64,000 nt of DNA from Actinacidiphila yeochonensis CN732 (GCF_000745345.1 NZ_JQNR01000005.1:3472001-3536000), one strand, 5' to 3'; counted from the first letter of the stretch, positions 17,023 to 26,150 are shown. The notes: a model not told the origin generated them from the letters alone. Program-made: numbers and translations.

Positions 17023-18021
17023 ATGCCCGTCGACCTCAAGGGCCGGCACTTCCTCAAGGAGCTGGACTTCACCGCTGAGGAGTTCCGCCACTTCGTCGAG
17101 CTCGCGGCCGACCTCAAGGCGGCGAAGAAGGCCGGTACGGAGCAGCAGCGGCTGCGCGGGCGGAACATCGCGCTGATCTTCGAGAAGACCTCCACCCGTA
17201 CCCGCTGCTCCTTCGAGGTCGCGGCGGCCGACCAGGGCGCGTCCACCACCTACCTCGACCCGTCCGGCTCGCAGATCGGCCACAAGGAGTCCATCAAGGA
17301 CACCGCGCGCGTCCTGGGCCGGATGTTCGACGGCATCGAGTACCGCGGCCACGGCCAGACGGTGGTCGAGGAGCTGGCCGCGCACGCCGGGGTCCCGGTC
17401 TGGAACGGCCTCACCGACGAGTGGCACCCCACCCAGATGCTCGCCGACGTCCTGACCATGTCCGAGCACAGCACCAAGCCGCTGTCGGAGATCTCCTACG
17501 TCTACCTCGGCGACGCCCGCTCCAACATGGGCAACTCGCTGCTGGTGACGGGCGCGCTGCTCGGCATGGACGTGCGGATCGCCGCCCCCCGGGCGATGTG
17601 GCCGCACACCGAGATCATCCAGCAGGCGCAGGCCCTGGCCGAGCGGTCGGGTGCCCGGGTCACGCTCACCGAGGACGTCGAGGAGGGCGTGCGCGGCGCC
17701 GACCACGTCCACACCGACGTGTGGGTCTCCATGGGCGAGGCCAAGGAGATCTGGGACGAGCGGATCTCCCTCCTCAAGCCGTACGCCGTCACCGCCGAGG
17801 TGATGCGCGCCACCGGAAAGCCCGAGGCCCGCTTCCTGCACTGCCTGCCCGCTTTCCACGACCTCGGTACGACGGTCGGCCGGGACATCCACGCCCGGCA
17901 CGGCCTGGACTACCTGGAGGTCTCCGACGAGGTCTTCGAGTCCGAGCAGTCGGTGGTCTTCGACCAGGCGGAGAACCGCATGCACACCATCAAGGCGATC
18001 ATGGTCGCCACCCTCGGCTGA
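17023..18021 (+). CDS. argF: Ornithine carbamoyltransferase
   Basis: The 332-residue enzyme starts at ATG 17023 behind AAGGAGAC. The carbamoyl-phosphate loop STRTRC near 58-63, EWHPTQ near 130, and the ornithine-binding HCLPAFHD near 275 are all intact, and the length is standard. It makes citrulline from ornithine and carbamoyl phosphate in arginine synthesis, or runs in reverse with arginine deiminase. The position next to arcA and the ArgR-like site leave both roles open (argF or arcB). Confidence 0.95.
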   Translation: MPVDLKGRHFLKELDFTAEEFRHFVELAADLKAAKKAGTEQQRLRGRNIALIFEKTSTRTRCSFEVAAADQGASTTYLDPSGSQIGHKESIKDTARVLGRMFDGIEYRGHGQTVVEELAAHAGVPVWNGLTDEWHPTQMLADVLTMSEHSTKPLSEISYVYLGDARSNMGNSLLVTGALLGMDVRIAAPRAMWPHTEIIQQAQALAERSGARVTLTEDVEEGVRGADHVHTDVWVSMGEAKEIWDERISLLKPYAVTAEVMRATGKPEARFLHCLPAFHDLGTTVGRDIHARHGLDYLEVSDEVFESEQSVVFDQAENRMHTIKAIMVATLG

Positions 18022-18316
18022 CGCCGGGACGCCCGTCGCGCCCGGCTCCGGCCGCGCCGCCTCCCGCTCCTTCCCCGCCGGTCCGCCTCCTGGCCCGGAT
18101 GATCCCTTCCCCCACCTGTTCCCCATGCGTTCCCGCCCGCCCCTCCAGACCCCTCCCGTCCCGCCGCTCCGCGGCTCCGGAGCGGGGGAACCGCTGGTGA
18201 GGGGCGGGCGGCGGCGCGTCCGGCGGTCGGGTGTGGGAAGCTGGCGACGACCAGTCACCGGCTCGTGCGCCAGTGCGAGTTGACGGCAGCGCAGAGGTCG
18301 AGAAACGGAGCGCGAC

Positions 18317-19126
18317 GTGACGCAGAACGGCTTCCGAGCCGACCAGATCGACACCAGCAGGCCGCACCCCGCGAGGATCTACGACTACCTGTTGGGCGGC
18401 AAGGACAACTACGAGGTCGACCGGGAGGCGGGTGACCGGCTCGCACAGGTGGCGCCCGAGGCGCGGCCCGGGGTCCAGGCCAACCGCGCCTTCATGAACC
18501 GCGCCGTCCGCTACATCGTCGGCGAGGGCGTCCACCAGATACTCGACATCGGGACCGGCCTGCCGACCTCGCCGAACGTGCACGAGGTCGCCGCCGAGAC
18601 GGCCCCGGACGTGCGCATCGCCTACGTCGACAACGACCCGATCGTCAACACGCACGCGAACATCCTGCTCAACCGCTCGGCCGCCACGAGCATCGTCCTC
18701 GCGGACCTGCGCGAACCGGAGGTGATCCTCGAACACCCCGACGTCCGCCGGGTGATCGACTTCGACCAGCCGGTGGCCCTGCTGCTGGTGGCCATCCTCC
18801 ACTTCATCCGGGACGACGAGGAGCCCGGCCGCATCGTCCGCACCCTGTGCGACGCGCTGCCCGCCGGCAGCTTCCTGGCCCTGTCCCACGTGACGGCCGA
18901 CTACTACGCCACCAGCGGCAAGGCCGAGGCGACCAAGGCCGTCTACGAGCAGGCCACCGCGACCGCCAACCTCCGGACGAAGACCGAGGTGGAGGCGTTC
19001 TTCACCGGCCTCGACTTCGTGGAGCCCGGCCTGGTGCAGGTCCCCTTCTGGCGCCCCGACGGCCCGGTCCCGGCCGGGTCCGAGGGGATCGGCTTCTACG
19101 GCGGCGTGGCCCGCAAGCGCGCCTGA
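18317..19126 (+). CDS. SAM-dependent methyltransferase, DUF574 (Methyltransf_19) family
   Basis: The 269-residue protein starts at GTG 18317 behind ACGGAGCG. The opening ID(T)SRPHPARIYDYLLGGKDNY is the signature of the large DUF574 family of actinomycetes. The SAM site is ILDIGTGLPTSPNVHEVA near 75-92, with YVDNDPIV as the acidic loop. Members are numerous in Streptomyces and many are under Wbl/Bld-linked control. Substrates are mostly unknown. It stands alone: 295 bp of C-rich non-coding sequence precede it and metE converges from the right. Confidence 0.9.
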   Translation: MTQNGFRADQIDTSRPHPARIYDYLLGGKDNYEVDREAGDRLAQVAPEARPGVQANRAFMNRAVRYIVGEGVHQILDIGTGLPTSPNVHEVAAETAPDVRIAYVDNDPIVNTHANILLNRSAATSIVLADLREPEVILEHPDVRRVIDFDQPVALLLVAILHFIRDDEEPGRIVRTLCDALPAGSFLALSHVTADYYATSGKAEATKAVYEQATATANLRTKTEVEAFFTGLDFVEPGLVQVPFWRPDGPVPAGSEGIGFYGGVARKRA

Positions 19127-19236
19127 CCCGGCCCCCCGCCTCCGCCCGGCCCCGCCCTCTTCCGGACCACGGAAGGTGCGGGGCCGGGCCGCGCCGGCGG
19201 CGAACGCGCGCCCGTCCGTTCGGTACGCGCGGAGCC

Positions 19237-19341
19237 GGACCGCCCGGGTCAGGAGGCGTCGCGCCCGGCGCCAACGGGGACCGCCCGGGTCAGGAGGCGT
19301 CGCGCCCGGCGCCCACCGGGACCGCCCGGGTCAGGGGGCGG
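19237..19341. repeat. 41-bp tandem repeat, 2.5 copies, reaching into the metE 3' end
   Basis: Units begin at 19237, 19278 and 19319 (period 41) with the sequence GGACCGCCCGGGTCAGGAGG and onward; the third is partial and overlaps the metE stop codon at 19331. It looks like local duplication of the metE 3' end. Confidence 0.75.
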
Positions 19342-21649
19342 CCAACTCGGCGCGGACCGCGCGGGCGGCCGTGACGAGGTTCTCCAGCGAGGCGCGGGCC
19401 TCGGGCCAGCCGCGGGTCTTCAGGCCGCAGTCGGGGTTCACCCACAGCCGTTCGGCGGGGATCGCCCTGAGGCCGGTGCGCAGCAGGTCGGCGGCCTCCT
19501 CGGCGCTCGGAACGCGCGGCGAGTGGATGTCGTAGACGCCCGGCCCGGCCTCGCGGGGGTAGCCGTGGGCGGCGAGTTCGTGGGCGACCCGCATACGCGA
19601 GCGGGCCGCCTCCAGGCTGATGACGTCGGCGTCGAGGTCGTCGATGGCCTGCACGATGTCGCCGAACTCGGCGTAGCACATGTGGGTGTGGACCTGTGTG
19701 GCCGCGCGGACGCCGCCGGTGGTGAGGCGGAACGCCTCGGTGGCCCAGGCCAGGTAACCGGGGCGGTCGGCGGCGCGCAGCGGCAGGGTCTCGCGCAGCG
19801 CGGGCTCGTCCACCTGGATGACGGACGTACCGGCCTCCTCCAGGTCCCGCACCTCGTCGCGCAGGGCCAGGGCCACCTGCCGGGCGGTCTCGCCCGGGGG
19901 CTGGTCGTCGCGGACGAAGGACCAGGCCAGCATGGTGACCGGCCCGGTGAGCACGCCCTTGACCGGACGGTCGGTGAGGGACTGCGCGTAGGCCGTCCAG
20001 CGCACCGTCATCGGCTCGGGGCGGGAGACGTCCCCGGCCAGGATCGGCGGCCGGACGTACCGGGTGCCGTAGGACTGCACCCAGCCCTGCCCGGTCGCCA
20101 GGTAGCCGGTCAGCCGCTCGGCGAAGTACCGCACCATGTCGTCGCGTTCGGGCTCGCCGTGGACCAGGACGTCCAGGCCGGCGGCTTCCTGGAAGGAGAC
20201 CACCGCCGCGATCTCCGCCCGGACGCGCTCCTCGTAGCCGGCGGTGCCGATCCGGCCGGCGCGCAGGTCCGCGCGGGCCGCGCGCAGCTCGCCGGTCTGC
20301 GGGAAGGAGCCGACGGTGGTGGTCGGCAGCACCGGCAGGCCGAGCCGGTCCCGCTGGGCGGCGGCCCGCTCGCCGTAGGGCTGGGCCCGGCGGGCGTCGG
20401 CCCCGGTGACGGCCGCGGCACGGGAGCGGACGGCCGGGTCGCGTGTGATGGGGGAGGCCGCGCGGGAGGCCAGTGCGGCGCGGTTGGCGGCCAGCTCGCC
20501 GCCGATGGCGGCGGCGCCGTGCGAGAGCCCCTTGGCCAGGGTGGCGATCTCGGCCGTCTTCTGGGCCGCGAAGGCCAGCCAGCGCAGGATCCGCGGCTCG
20601 ATGTCCCGTTCGGCGGAGGCGTCGAGCGGGACGTGCAGCAGCGAGCAGGAGGCGGAGACGTCGACCCGGCCGGCCAGCCCCAGCAGGGCGCGCAGGGTGG
20701 ACAGCGACCTGTCCAGGTCGTTGACCCAGACGTTGCGGCCGTCGACGACGCCGGCGACCAGGCGCCTGCCGGGCAGGCCGCCGACGGCCGCGAGCGCCTC
20801 CAGGTTGCCGGCCGCCGGGCCCGTGAAGTCCATGGCCAGACCCTCGACCGGGGCCTTGGCCAGCACCGCCAGCGCCTCGCCCAGGCGGTCGAAGTACGAG
20901 GCGACCAGCAGCTTCGGCCGGTCGGCGCGGCCACCCAGCTCCTGGTAGGCGTGCCGGGCGGCCTCCAGCTCGGCCGGCGTGCGGTCCTGGACGAGGGCCG
21001 GCTCGTCGAGCTGCGCCCACTCGGCGCCCGCGGCGCGCAGGTCGGCCAGGACGCTCCCGTACACCGGCAGCAGCCGGTCCAGCAGCGTCAGCGGGTCGAA
21101 GCCGGCCGGCGCGCCGGGCGCCGGCCTGGCCAGGAGCAGGTAGGTGACCGGCCCGACGAGGACGGGACGCGCCGCCGGCACGAGGGCCAGGGCCTCGGTG
21201 AGCTCGGCGACCTGCTTGGCGGCGTCCGAGGTGAACACCGTGTCGGGACCGAGCTCCGGGACCAGGTAGTGGTAATTGGTGTCGAACCACTTGGTCATCT
21301 CCAGCGGCGCCACGTCCCGGGTGCCGCGGGCCATGGCGAAGTAGCCGTCGAGCGGGTCGGCGGCGACCGCGGCACGGTGGCGTCCGGGGACCGCCCCCAC
21401 CATGACGGTCGTGTCCAGCACATGGTCGTAGAGCGAGAAGTCGCCCGTGGGGACCTCGTCGACGCCGGCGGCGGCCAGCCGCAGCCAGGCGGCGCGGCGC
21501 AGCCCGGCGGCGGTGGCCCGCAGCCCGTCTGCCGTCACCCGGCCCTTCCAGTAGCCCTCGACCGCCTTCTTCAGCTCCCTGCCGGGGCCCTGGCGGGGGT
21601 GGCCGTACACGGTGGACCGTGTCGTCGCGGTCGCGGACTTCGCTGTCAC
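19331..21649 (-). CDS. metE: Cobalamin-independent methionine synthase MetE
   Basis: The 772-residue protein starts at GTG 21649 behind AGGGAGATCTCC; a longer open frame upstream is the riboswitch leader. The N-terminal half has VYGHPRQGPGRELKKAVEGYW and TKWFDTNYHYLVPEL. The catalytic C-terminal half has LPTTTVGSFPQT, VQVDEPALRE-like VIQVDEPALRETLPL, HTHMCYAEF (zinc His/Cys) and NPDCGLKTR (zinc Cys). It transfers methyl from methyltetrahydrofolate-polyglutamate to homocysteine. A cobalamin riboswitch in its leader predicts shut-off when B12 is available. Length and zinc ligands are normal. Confidence 0.96.
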   Translation of the reverse strand: MTAKSATATTRSTVYGHPRQGPGRELKKAVEGYWKGRVTADGLRATAAGLRRAAWLRLAAAGVDEVPTGDFSLYDHVLDTTVMVGAVPGRHRAAVAADPLDGYFAMARGTRDVAPLEMTKWFDTNYHYLVPELGPDTVFTSDAAKQVAELTEALALVPAARPVLVGPVTYLLLARPAPGAPAGFDPLTLLDRLLPVYGSVLADLRAAGAEWAQLDEPALVQDRTPAELEAARHAYQELGGRADRPKLLVASYFDRLGEALAVLAKAPVEGLAMDFTGPAAGNLEALAAVGGLPGRRLVAGVVDGRNVWVNDLDRSLSTLRALLGLAGRVDVSASCSLLHVPLDASAERDIEPRILRWLAFAAQKTAEIATLAKGLSHGAAAIGGELAANRAALASRAASPITRDPAVRSRAAAVTGADARRAQPYGERAAAQRDRLGLPVLPTTTVGSFPQTGELRAARADLRAGRIGTAGYEERVRAEIAAVVSFQEAAGLDVLVHGEPERDDMVRYFAERLTGYLATGQGWVQSYGTRYVRPPILAGDVSRPEPMTVRWTAYAQSLTDRPVKGVLTGPVTMLAWSFVRDDQPPGETARQVALALRDEVRDLEEAGTSVIQVDEPALRETLPLRAADRPGYLAWATEAFRLTTGGVRAATQVHTHMCYAEFGDIVQAIDDLDADVISLEAARSRMRVAHELAAHGYPREAGPGVYDIHSPRVPSAEEAADLLRTGLRAIPAERLWVNPDCGLKTRGWPEARASLENLVTAARAVRAELAAP

Positions 21650-21888
21650 GGAGATCTCCCTCGCGAGACGATTCCCTGGGATCCCGGGCCGGGTGAGGAA
21701 GCGCAGGGTGACGGACCCGGGCGGACTCGGACGGGCGCTGCGCGGTGCCGTCCGGGGCCGCGCGGCGGGGTACCGCGCGGTCCTGGTCCGCCGGGCGCGG
21801 CCGCCGACCACCCGCCAGGCGTACCGACCCGGGACGTCCAGGACATCGGGGGCGACCGGGACGCCGGGGGCATCCGGGTACGCGTGTC

Positions 21889-22137
21889 CCGTACGCCACG
21901 TCTCGTGCGCCGACGGCGGGCAGGTCTTCGGGCGCTCGGGCAGGCCGTTTCCGGCAGGTCCGGGACGGACACCTGCCGGCCGCCGCTTCCCGGGCCCCTC
22001 ACCTCGGGCCCGGCGCGTACGACGGCGGCCGTTCCCGCTCACCACCGCCGGGCGCTGTCGGAACCGCACCGGGTTCCCTCCCGCGAAGCGTCCCGCCTGG
22101 CGGACGGGGCGAGCCAGCCGCACCTCCCAGCGTACGG
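21889..22137 (-). promoter_or_regulatory. Cobalamin (B12) riboswitch of metE
   Basis: Read on the minus strand, this leader has the cobalamin aptamer elements in order: GGAGGTGCGG near the 5' end, GGGAACCCGGTGCGGTTCCG, the GGCGGTGGTGAGCGGGAACG core, and the B12-box-like CGCCCGAAGACCTGCCCGCC. The outer P1 helix closes exactly: CCGTACGC at 22137-22130 pairs with GCGTACGG at 21896-21889. It ends about 240 bases before the metE start, leaving room for an expression platform. B12-bound repression of metE is the established logic of such switches. Confidence 0.85.
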
Positions 22138-22557
22138 GGCTCGGACCGGTGCCGTGAGCCCGTCCGCCGGATTCGTACGGTCGTGCGGAGCGGCGGCCGA
22201 CCGGGCCCCGCCGGGCCCCGCCTTTCGGCGGACCGGCGGCCGGCCGGCGGCGGACCGCACGGGAGGGTCGCCGCCGGCCAGGCTCCGGAGCGGCCCCGGG
22301 ACCTGCGGCGGTCCGCCCCGGGCCGCTTCCCGGGAAACGGGACGGAGGCGTGGCCGTTCACGCGGGCGCGGGGTGGGCCGACCCAGCGCGCGGGACGTGC
22401 CGCGCGCCCCTCACTGCCTCATCCGGATGTTTGCACAACCCCGCGCGCGCACACGCCGTACCGGCCCGTGCCGTCCGCTGGTTGGCTGATCCACGCGGAC
22501 GGCCGGCGAGCCAGCTCGGGGCCGTTCGCGTTCTGTGTCCATCGGCCGGGAGGAAAC
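22138..22557. other. Intergenic region between the metE leader and the terpene operon
   Basis: This 420-bp region holds no gene. It must contain the divergent promoters for metE (left) and the terpene operon (right). GGATGTTTGCACAA at about 22425-22438 is the most A/T-rich stretch and may belong to the operon promoter, but no consensus is clear. Confidence 0.4.
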
Positions 22558-24009
22558 GTGTCCACACCGGAAGGCCCCACTGGCACCGTCGGCCCCGCCG
22601 CCGGCGGACCGTCCCCCGAGGCCGCCCTCGGGGGACCGCGCACCAGCCTCGGCATCCCGGCCGCGCGCCAGCTCGCCACCACCACCAAGTCCGAACCCCA
22701 GATGCAGGCCATCAGTTCGCGGTGGCTGATCAGGATGCTGCCGTGGCTGGACATCGGCGGCGGCACCTACCGCGTCAACCGCCGGCTCCAGCTCCAGGTC
22801 GGCCGGGGCCGCGTGCGGTTCGAGCAGAACACCGCCGACGACATCCGGGTCGTCCCCGAGACGCTCGCCGAACTGCCCGTCCTGAGCGGCTACTCCGACA
22901 CCGGCGTCCTCCGCGAGCTCGCCGCCCGGTTCCAGGTCCGGGAGGTGCGGCCCGGCCAGGTGCTGTTCGAGGCGGGGCAGCCGGCCACCGAGGCGTACCT
23001 GGTCGTCCACGGCCGTGTCACCCGGTACGCCGCGGGGAGGTACGGCGAGGAGGCCGTCGTCGGCACGGCCACCGACGGCGACCAGCTGGGGGACGAGGCC
23101 ATCGGCCGGTCCGATCCGCTGTGGCCGACCTCGGCGCGGGCCGACACCGCGGGGGTGCTGCTGGCGCTGCCGCTGCGGGAGTTCGCGGAGTTCGCCGACC
23201 GCGTGCCCTCCTTCGCCGCGCACCTGGCCGCGTACGCCGAGCGGGAGCGGCTGCCGGTGAACCGCAAGGGCGAGGCGGACGTCCCGCTGAGCTCCGGCCA
23301 CACCGGCGAACCGGAACTCGCCCGCGGGTTCGTCGACTACGAGCTGGCGCCGCGCGAGTACGAGCTCTCCCTCACCCAGACGGTGCTGCGCGTCCACAGC
23401 AGGGTCGGCGACGTCTTCAGCGACCCGATGGACCAGACCGAGCAGCAACTCCGGCTCACCGTGGAGGCGATCCGCGAACGCCAGGAGTGGGAGATGGTCA
23501 ACAACCGGGAGTTCGGGCTGCTGCACACCGTCGACTACGGCCAGCGCGTCAGCACCTCCTCCGGTCCGCCCACCCCGGACGACCTCGACGAGCTGCTGTC
23601 GATGCGGCGCAAGACCGGACTCCTCCTCGCCCACCCCAAGGCCATCACCGCCTTCTTCCGGCAGTGCAACAAGCGGGGCCTGCTGCCCGGCACCGCCACC
23701 GTCAACGGCCACCAGGTGCCGGCCTGGCGCGGCGTCCCGATCTTCCCGTGCGGCAAGATCCCGATCGGCCCGCGGCACACCAGCAGCATCATCGCGCTGC
23801 GCACCGGAGAGGCGGACCAGGGGGTGGTCGGCCTCCACCGGACCGGTCTGCCCGAGGAGCGCGAGCCGGGCCTCAACGTGCGGTTCATGGGCGTCGACGC
23901 CACCGCGGTCGCCAGCTACCTCGTCACCGCCTACTACTCGCTGGCCGTCCTGGTCCCCGACGCGGCCGGAATCCTGGAGAACGTCCTGATCGGCCGGACG
24001 GCCGAGTGA
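22558..24009 (+). CDS. Family 2B encapsulin-like shell protein with cyclic-nucleotide-binding domain (EshA-like)
   Basis: The 483-residue protein starts at GTG 22558 behind GGGAGGAAAC. A Pro/Gly-rich N terminus precedes TSLGIPAARQLATTTKSEPQ and MQAISSRWLIRMLPW. A cNMP-binding fold occupies about residues 117-227 (FQVREVRPGQVLFEAGQPA, AYLVVHGRVTRYA, DGDQLGDEA). The rest (YELSLTQTVLRVHSRVGDVF, EWEMVNNREFGLLH, DDLDELLSMRRKTGLLLAHP, GKIPIGPRHTSSIIALRTGE) matches the HK97-like shell fold of EshA and family 2B encapsulins. In that family shells are encoded beside terpene cyclases, their proposed cargo. Its stop is overlapped by a possible start of the cyclase gene (GTGA), as expected for a shell-cargo pair. 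Confidence 0.88.
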   Translation: MSTPEGPTGTVGPAAGGPSPEAALGGPRTSLGIPAARQLATTTKSEPQMQAISSRWLIRMLPWLDIGGGTYRVNRRLQLQVGRGRVRFEQNTADDIRVVPETLAELPVLSGYSDTGVLRELAARFQVREVRPGQVLFEAGQPATEAYLVVHGRVTRYAAGRYGEEAVVGTATDGDQLGDEAIGRSDPLWPTSARADTAGVLLALPLREFAEFADRVPSFAAHLAAYAERERLPVNRKGEADVPLSSGHTGEPELARGFVDYELAPREYELSLTQTVLRVHSRVGDVFSDPMDQTEQQLRLTVEAIRERQEWEMVNNREFGLLHTVDYGQRVSTSSGPPTPDDLDELLSMRRKTGLLLAHPKAITAFFRQCNKRGLLPGTATVNGHQVPAWRGVPIFPCGKIPIGPRHTSSIIALRTGEADQGVVGLHRTGLPEEREPGLNVRFMGVDATAVASYLVTAYYSLAVLVPDAAGILENVLIGRTAE

Positions 24010-24026
24010 ACGACGGGAAGTCCGCA

Positions 24027-25082
24027 ATGAGCGCAGCCCCCACCGCCGCCGCCCCGCGCCTGCTGCCCGGGCCGCCGACCATCGCCGGTCCCCGCCCCCG
24101 GCGCGGCGGTCCGGTCCCGGGGCTCAGATACCGGCCCGTCGCCCCCGCCGATCCGGGGAAGGCCGAGGAGGTGGACCGCAGGCTGGAGGAGTGGGCCCGC
24201 GGCCTGGACCTCTTCCCGCCGGCCTGGAACGGGGACTTCGCGGGGTTCCAGTTCGGCCGGGCCGTGGTGCTCCAGCACCCGGGCGCGCTGGACCTGGACC
24301 GGCTGACCTGCGCGGGCAAGCTGCTGCTCGCCGAGAACCTCGTCGACAGCTGCTACTGCGAGGAGGACGAGGGGCGCGGCGCCTCGCACCGCGGACTCGG
24401 CGGCCCGCTGGTGCTGGCCCAGTCCGCGATCGACCCCTTCCACGGCACCCCCGCGCTGGAGGCGCGGTGGCGGGAGGGCGTGCAGACCGACGGCCCGCTG
24501 CGCTCCTACCACTGGGCCATGGCGGACTACGCCGGCTTCGCCACGCCCAGCCAGACCACCCGCTTCGTGCACGACATCGCCCGCCTCCACCTGGGCTACC
24601 TCGCCGAGGCCGCGTGGGCCGAGACCCGGCACGTGCCGAAGGTGTGGGAGTACCTGGTCATGCGGCAGTTCAACAACTTCCGCCCGTGCCTCTCGATCGT
24701 CGACGCGGTCGACGGCTACGAACTGCCCGAGGTGCTCTACGCCCGCCCCGAGGTCCAGCGGATCACGGCACTGGCCTGCAACGCGACGACCATCGTCAAC
24801 GACCTGTACTCCTTCGCCAAGGAGCTGGCGAGCGACCCCACGCACCTCAACCTGCCGCAGGTGGTGGCCGCCGAGGAAGGGCGCGGGCTGAAGGCGGCCT
24901 ACCTCAGGAGCGTCGAGATCCACAACGAGGTCATGACGGCCTTCGAGGAGGAGGCGGCGGCGCTGTCGGCCGCCTCGCCGCTGGTCGCCCGCTACGCCCA
25001 GGGCCTTTCGGACTGGGTGGCCGGCAACCACGAGTGGCACGCGACCAACACCCACCGGTACCACCTGCCCAACTACTGGTGA
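24027..25082 (+). CDS. 2-methylisoborneol synthase-type terpene cyclase
   Basis: ATG 24027 gives 351 residues; GTG 24006, overlapping the upstream stop, would add seven. A Pro/Ala/Arg-rich N terminus of about 40 residues may be a shell-targeting segment. The class I cyclase fold has the NSE triad NDLYSFAKE at 258-266 and a C-terminal RY pair (HRYHLPNYW). The first metal motif reads DSCYCEED at 107-114, whereas typical 2-MIB synthases have DDCYCED, so two acidic positions differ. Neighbouring shell and GPP C-methyltransferase genes indicate 2-methyl-GPP as substrate. The product could be 2-methylisoborneol or a relative such as 2-methylenebornane. Confidence 0.88.
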   Translation: MSAAPTAAAPRLLPGPPTIAGPRPRRGGPVPGLRYRPVAPADPGKAEEVDRRLEEWARGLDLFPPAWNGDFAGFQFGRAVVLQHPGALDLDRLTCAGKLLLAENLVDSCYCEEDEGRGASHRGLGGPLVLAQSAIDPFHGTPALEARWREGVQTDGPLRSYHWAMADYAGFATPSQTTRFVHDIARLHLGYLAEAAWAETRHVPKVWEYLVMRQFNNFRPCLSIVDAVDGYELPEVLYARPEVQRITALACNATTIVNDLYSFAKELASDPTHLNLPQVVAAEEGRGLKAAYLRSVEIHNEVMTAFEEEAAALSAASPLVARYAQGLSDWVAGNHEWHATNTHRYHLPNYW

Positions 25083-25167
25083 CGCGCACGCGCCCACGAG
25101 AAGACGACCCGCCGCGTCCAGTCGACGCGGGGGGACAGCACAGCACAAGCACCACGAGGAGTTACCT

Positions 25168-26040
25168 TTGGCCATCACCCAGCCCGTCGCCACCATTCCG
25201 GTGCCGGCCCAGTCCACCTACCAGACCCGCGTCGCGGACTACTGGAACGCCGAGCAGAACCCGGTCAACCTCGAACTCGGAAAGATCGACGACCTGTACC
25301 ACCACCACTACGGCGTCGGTGAGGCCGAGTGGTCCGTGTTCGACGAGACCGACCCCGCCAAGCGCCAGGAGCGCGTCACGGCGGAACTGCACCGGCTGGA
25401 GCAGGCTCAGGCCGAACTCCTCGCCTCCCACCTCGGGAAGCTCTCCGCCACCGACCGCGTGTTCGACGCGGGCTGCGGGCGCGGCGGCGGGAGTGTCGTG
25501 GCGCACCTGCGCTACGGCTGCCACGCGGACGGTGTGACGCTCTCGGCCAAGCAGGCGGACTTCGCCAACGAGCAGGCCCGCGCCCGGGGGATCGACGGCA
25601 AGGTGCGCTACCACCACCGCAACATGCTGGACACCGGCTTCGAGAGCGGCGCGTACGCGGCCTCGTGGAACAACGAGTCCACCATGTACGTCGAGTTGGA
25701 CCTGCTCTTCGCCGAGCACGCGCGGCTGCTGCGCCGCGGCGGCCGCTACGTGGTGATCACCGGCTGCTACAACGACACCTACGGCCGGGCCTCGCGCGAG
25801 GTGTCCCTCATCAACGCCCACTACATCTGCGACATCCACCCCCGGTCGGCGTACTTCAGCGCCATGGCCAAGAACCGGCTGGTCCCGGTCCACGTCGAGG
25901 ACCTCACGCAGGCCACCATCCCGTACTGGGAGATGCGCAAGGAGGCCGAGCACCTGGTCACCGGTATTGAGGAAACGTTCCTCGGCGCGTACAAGAACGG
26001 CAGCTTCCAGTACCTCATGATCGTCGCCGACCGGATCTGA
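25168..26040 (+). CDS. Geranyl diphosphate 2-C-methyltransferase
   Basis: A TTG start at 25168 behind GAGGAGTT gives 290 residues (AITQPVATIPVPAQSTYQTR); this rare start agrees with the N terminus of known GPP methyltransferases. YHHHYGVGE near 46 and the SAM site VFDAGCGRGGGSVVAHL near 100 are typical, and an acidic WNNESTMYVELD follows. The enzyme methylates C2 of GPP using SAM, supplying 2-methyl-GPP to the cyclase just upstream. It is last in the three-gene operon, which ends at a 17-bp hairpin 110 bases later. Confidence 0.92.
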   Translation: MAITQPVATIPVPAQSTYQTRVADYWNAEQNPVNLELGKIDDLYHHHYGVGEAEWSVFDETDPAKRQERVTAELHRLEQAQAELLASHLGKLSATDRVFDAGCGRGGGSVVAHLRYGCHADGVTLSAKQADFANEQARARGIDGKVRYHHRNMLDTGFESGAYAASWNNESTMYVELDLLFAEHARLLRRGGRYVVITGCYNDTYGRASREVSLINAHYICDIHPRSAYFSAMAKNRLVPVHVEDLTQATIPYWEMRKEAEHLVTGIEETFLGAYKNGSFQYLMIVADRI

Positions 26041-26150
26041 CCGGGTCAGACCTGATCTGACGGGAGTCGTCCGTCTTCGACTCGCCCGGCGCCGCGCGGC
26101 CGGACCGCCGCCCGCCCGGGGTGGTGCGCCGCCACCGGCCGTCGGCGGCA

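Noticed and set aside
14235..17249. 1004-residue minus-strand frame across pnkp, arcA and argF
   Set aside because: It spans three well-supported plus-strand genes and two intergenic regions; no domain is recognisable.
21650..22123. N-terminal extension of MetE by about 158 residues
   Set aside because: The region is a complete cobalamin riboswitch; MetE homologues start near GTG 21649, which has a good binding site.
19523..22489. 988-residue plus-strand frame opposite metE
   Set aside because: Antisense of metE that also runs through the riboswitch; no domain.
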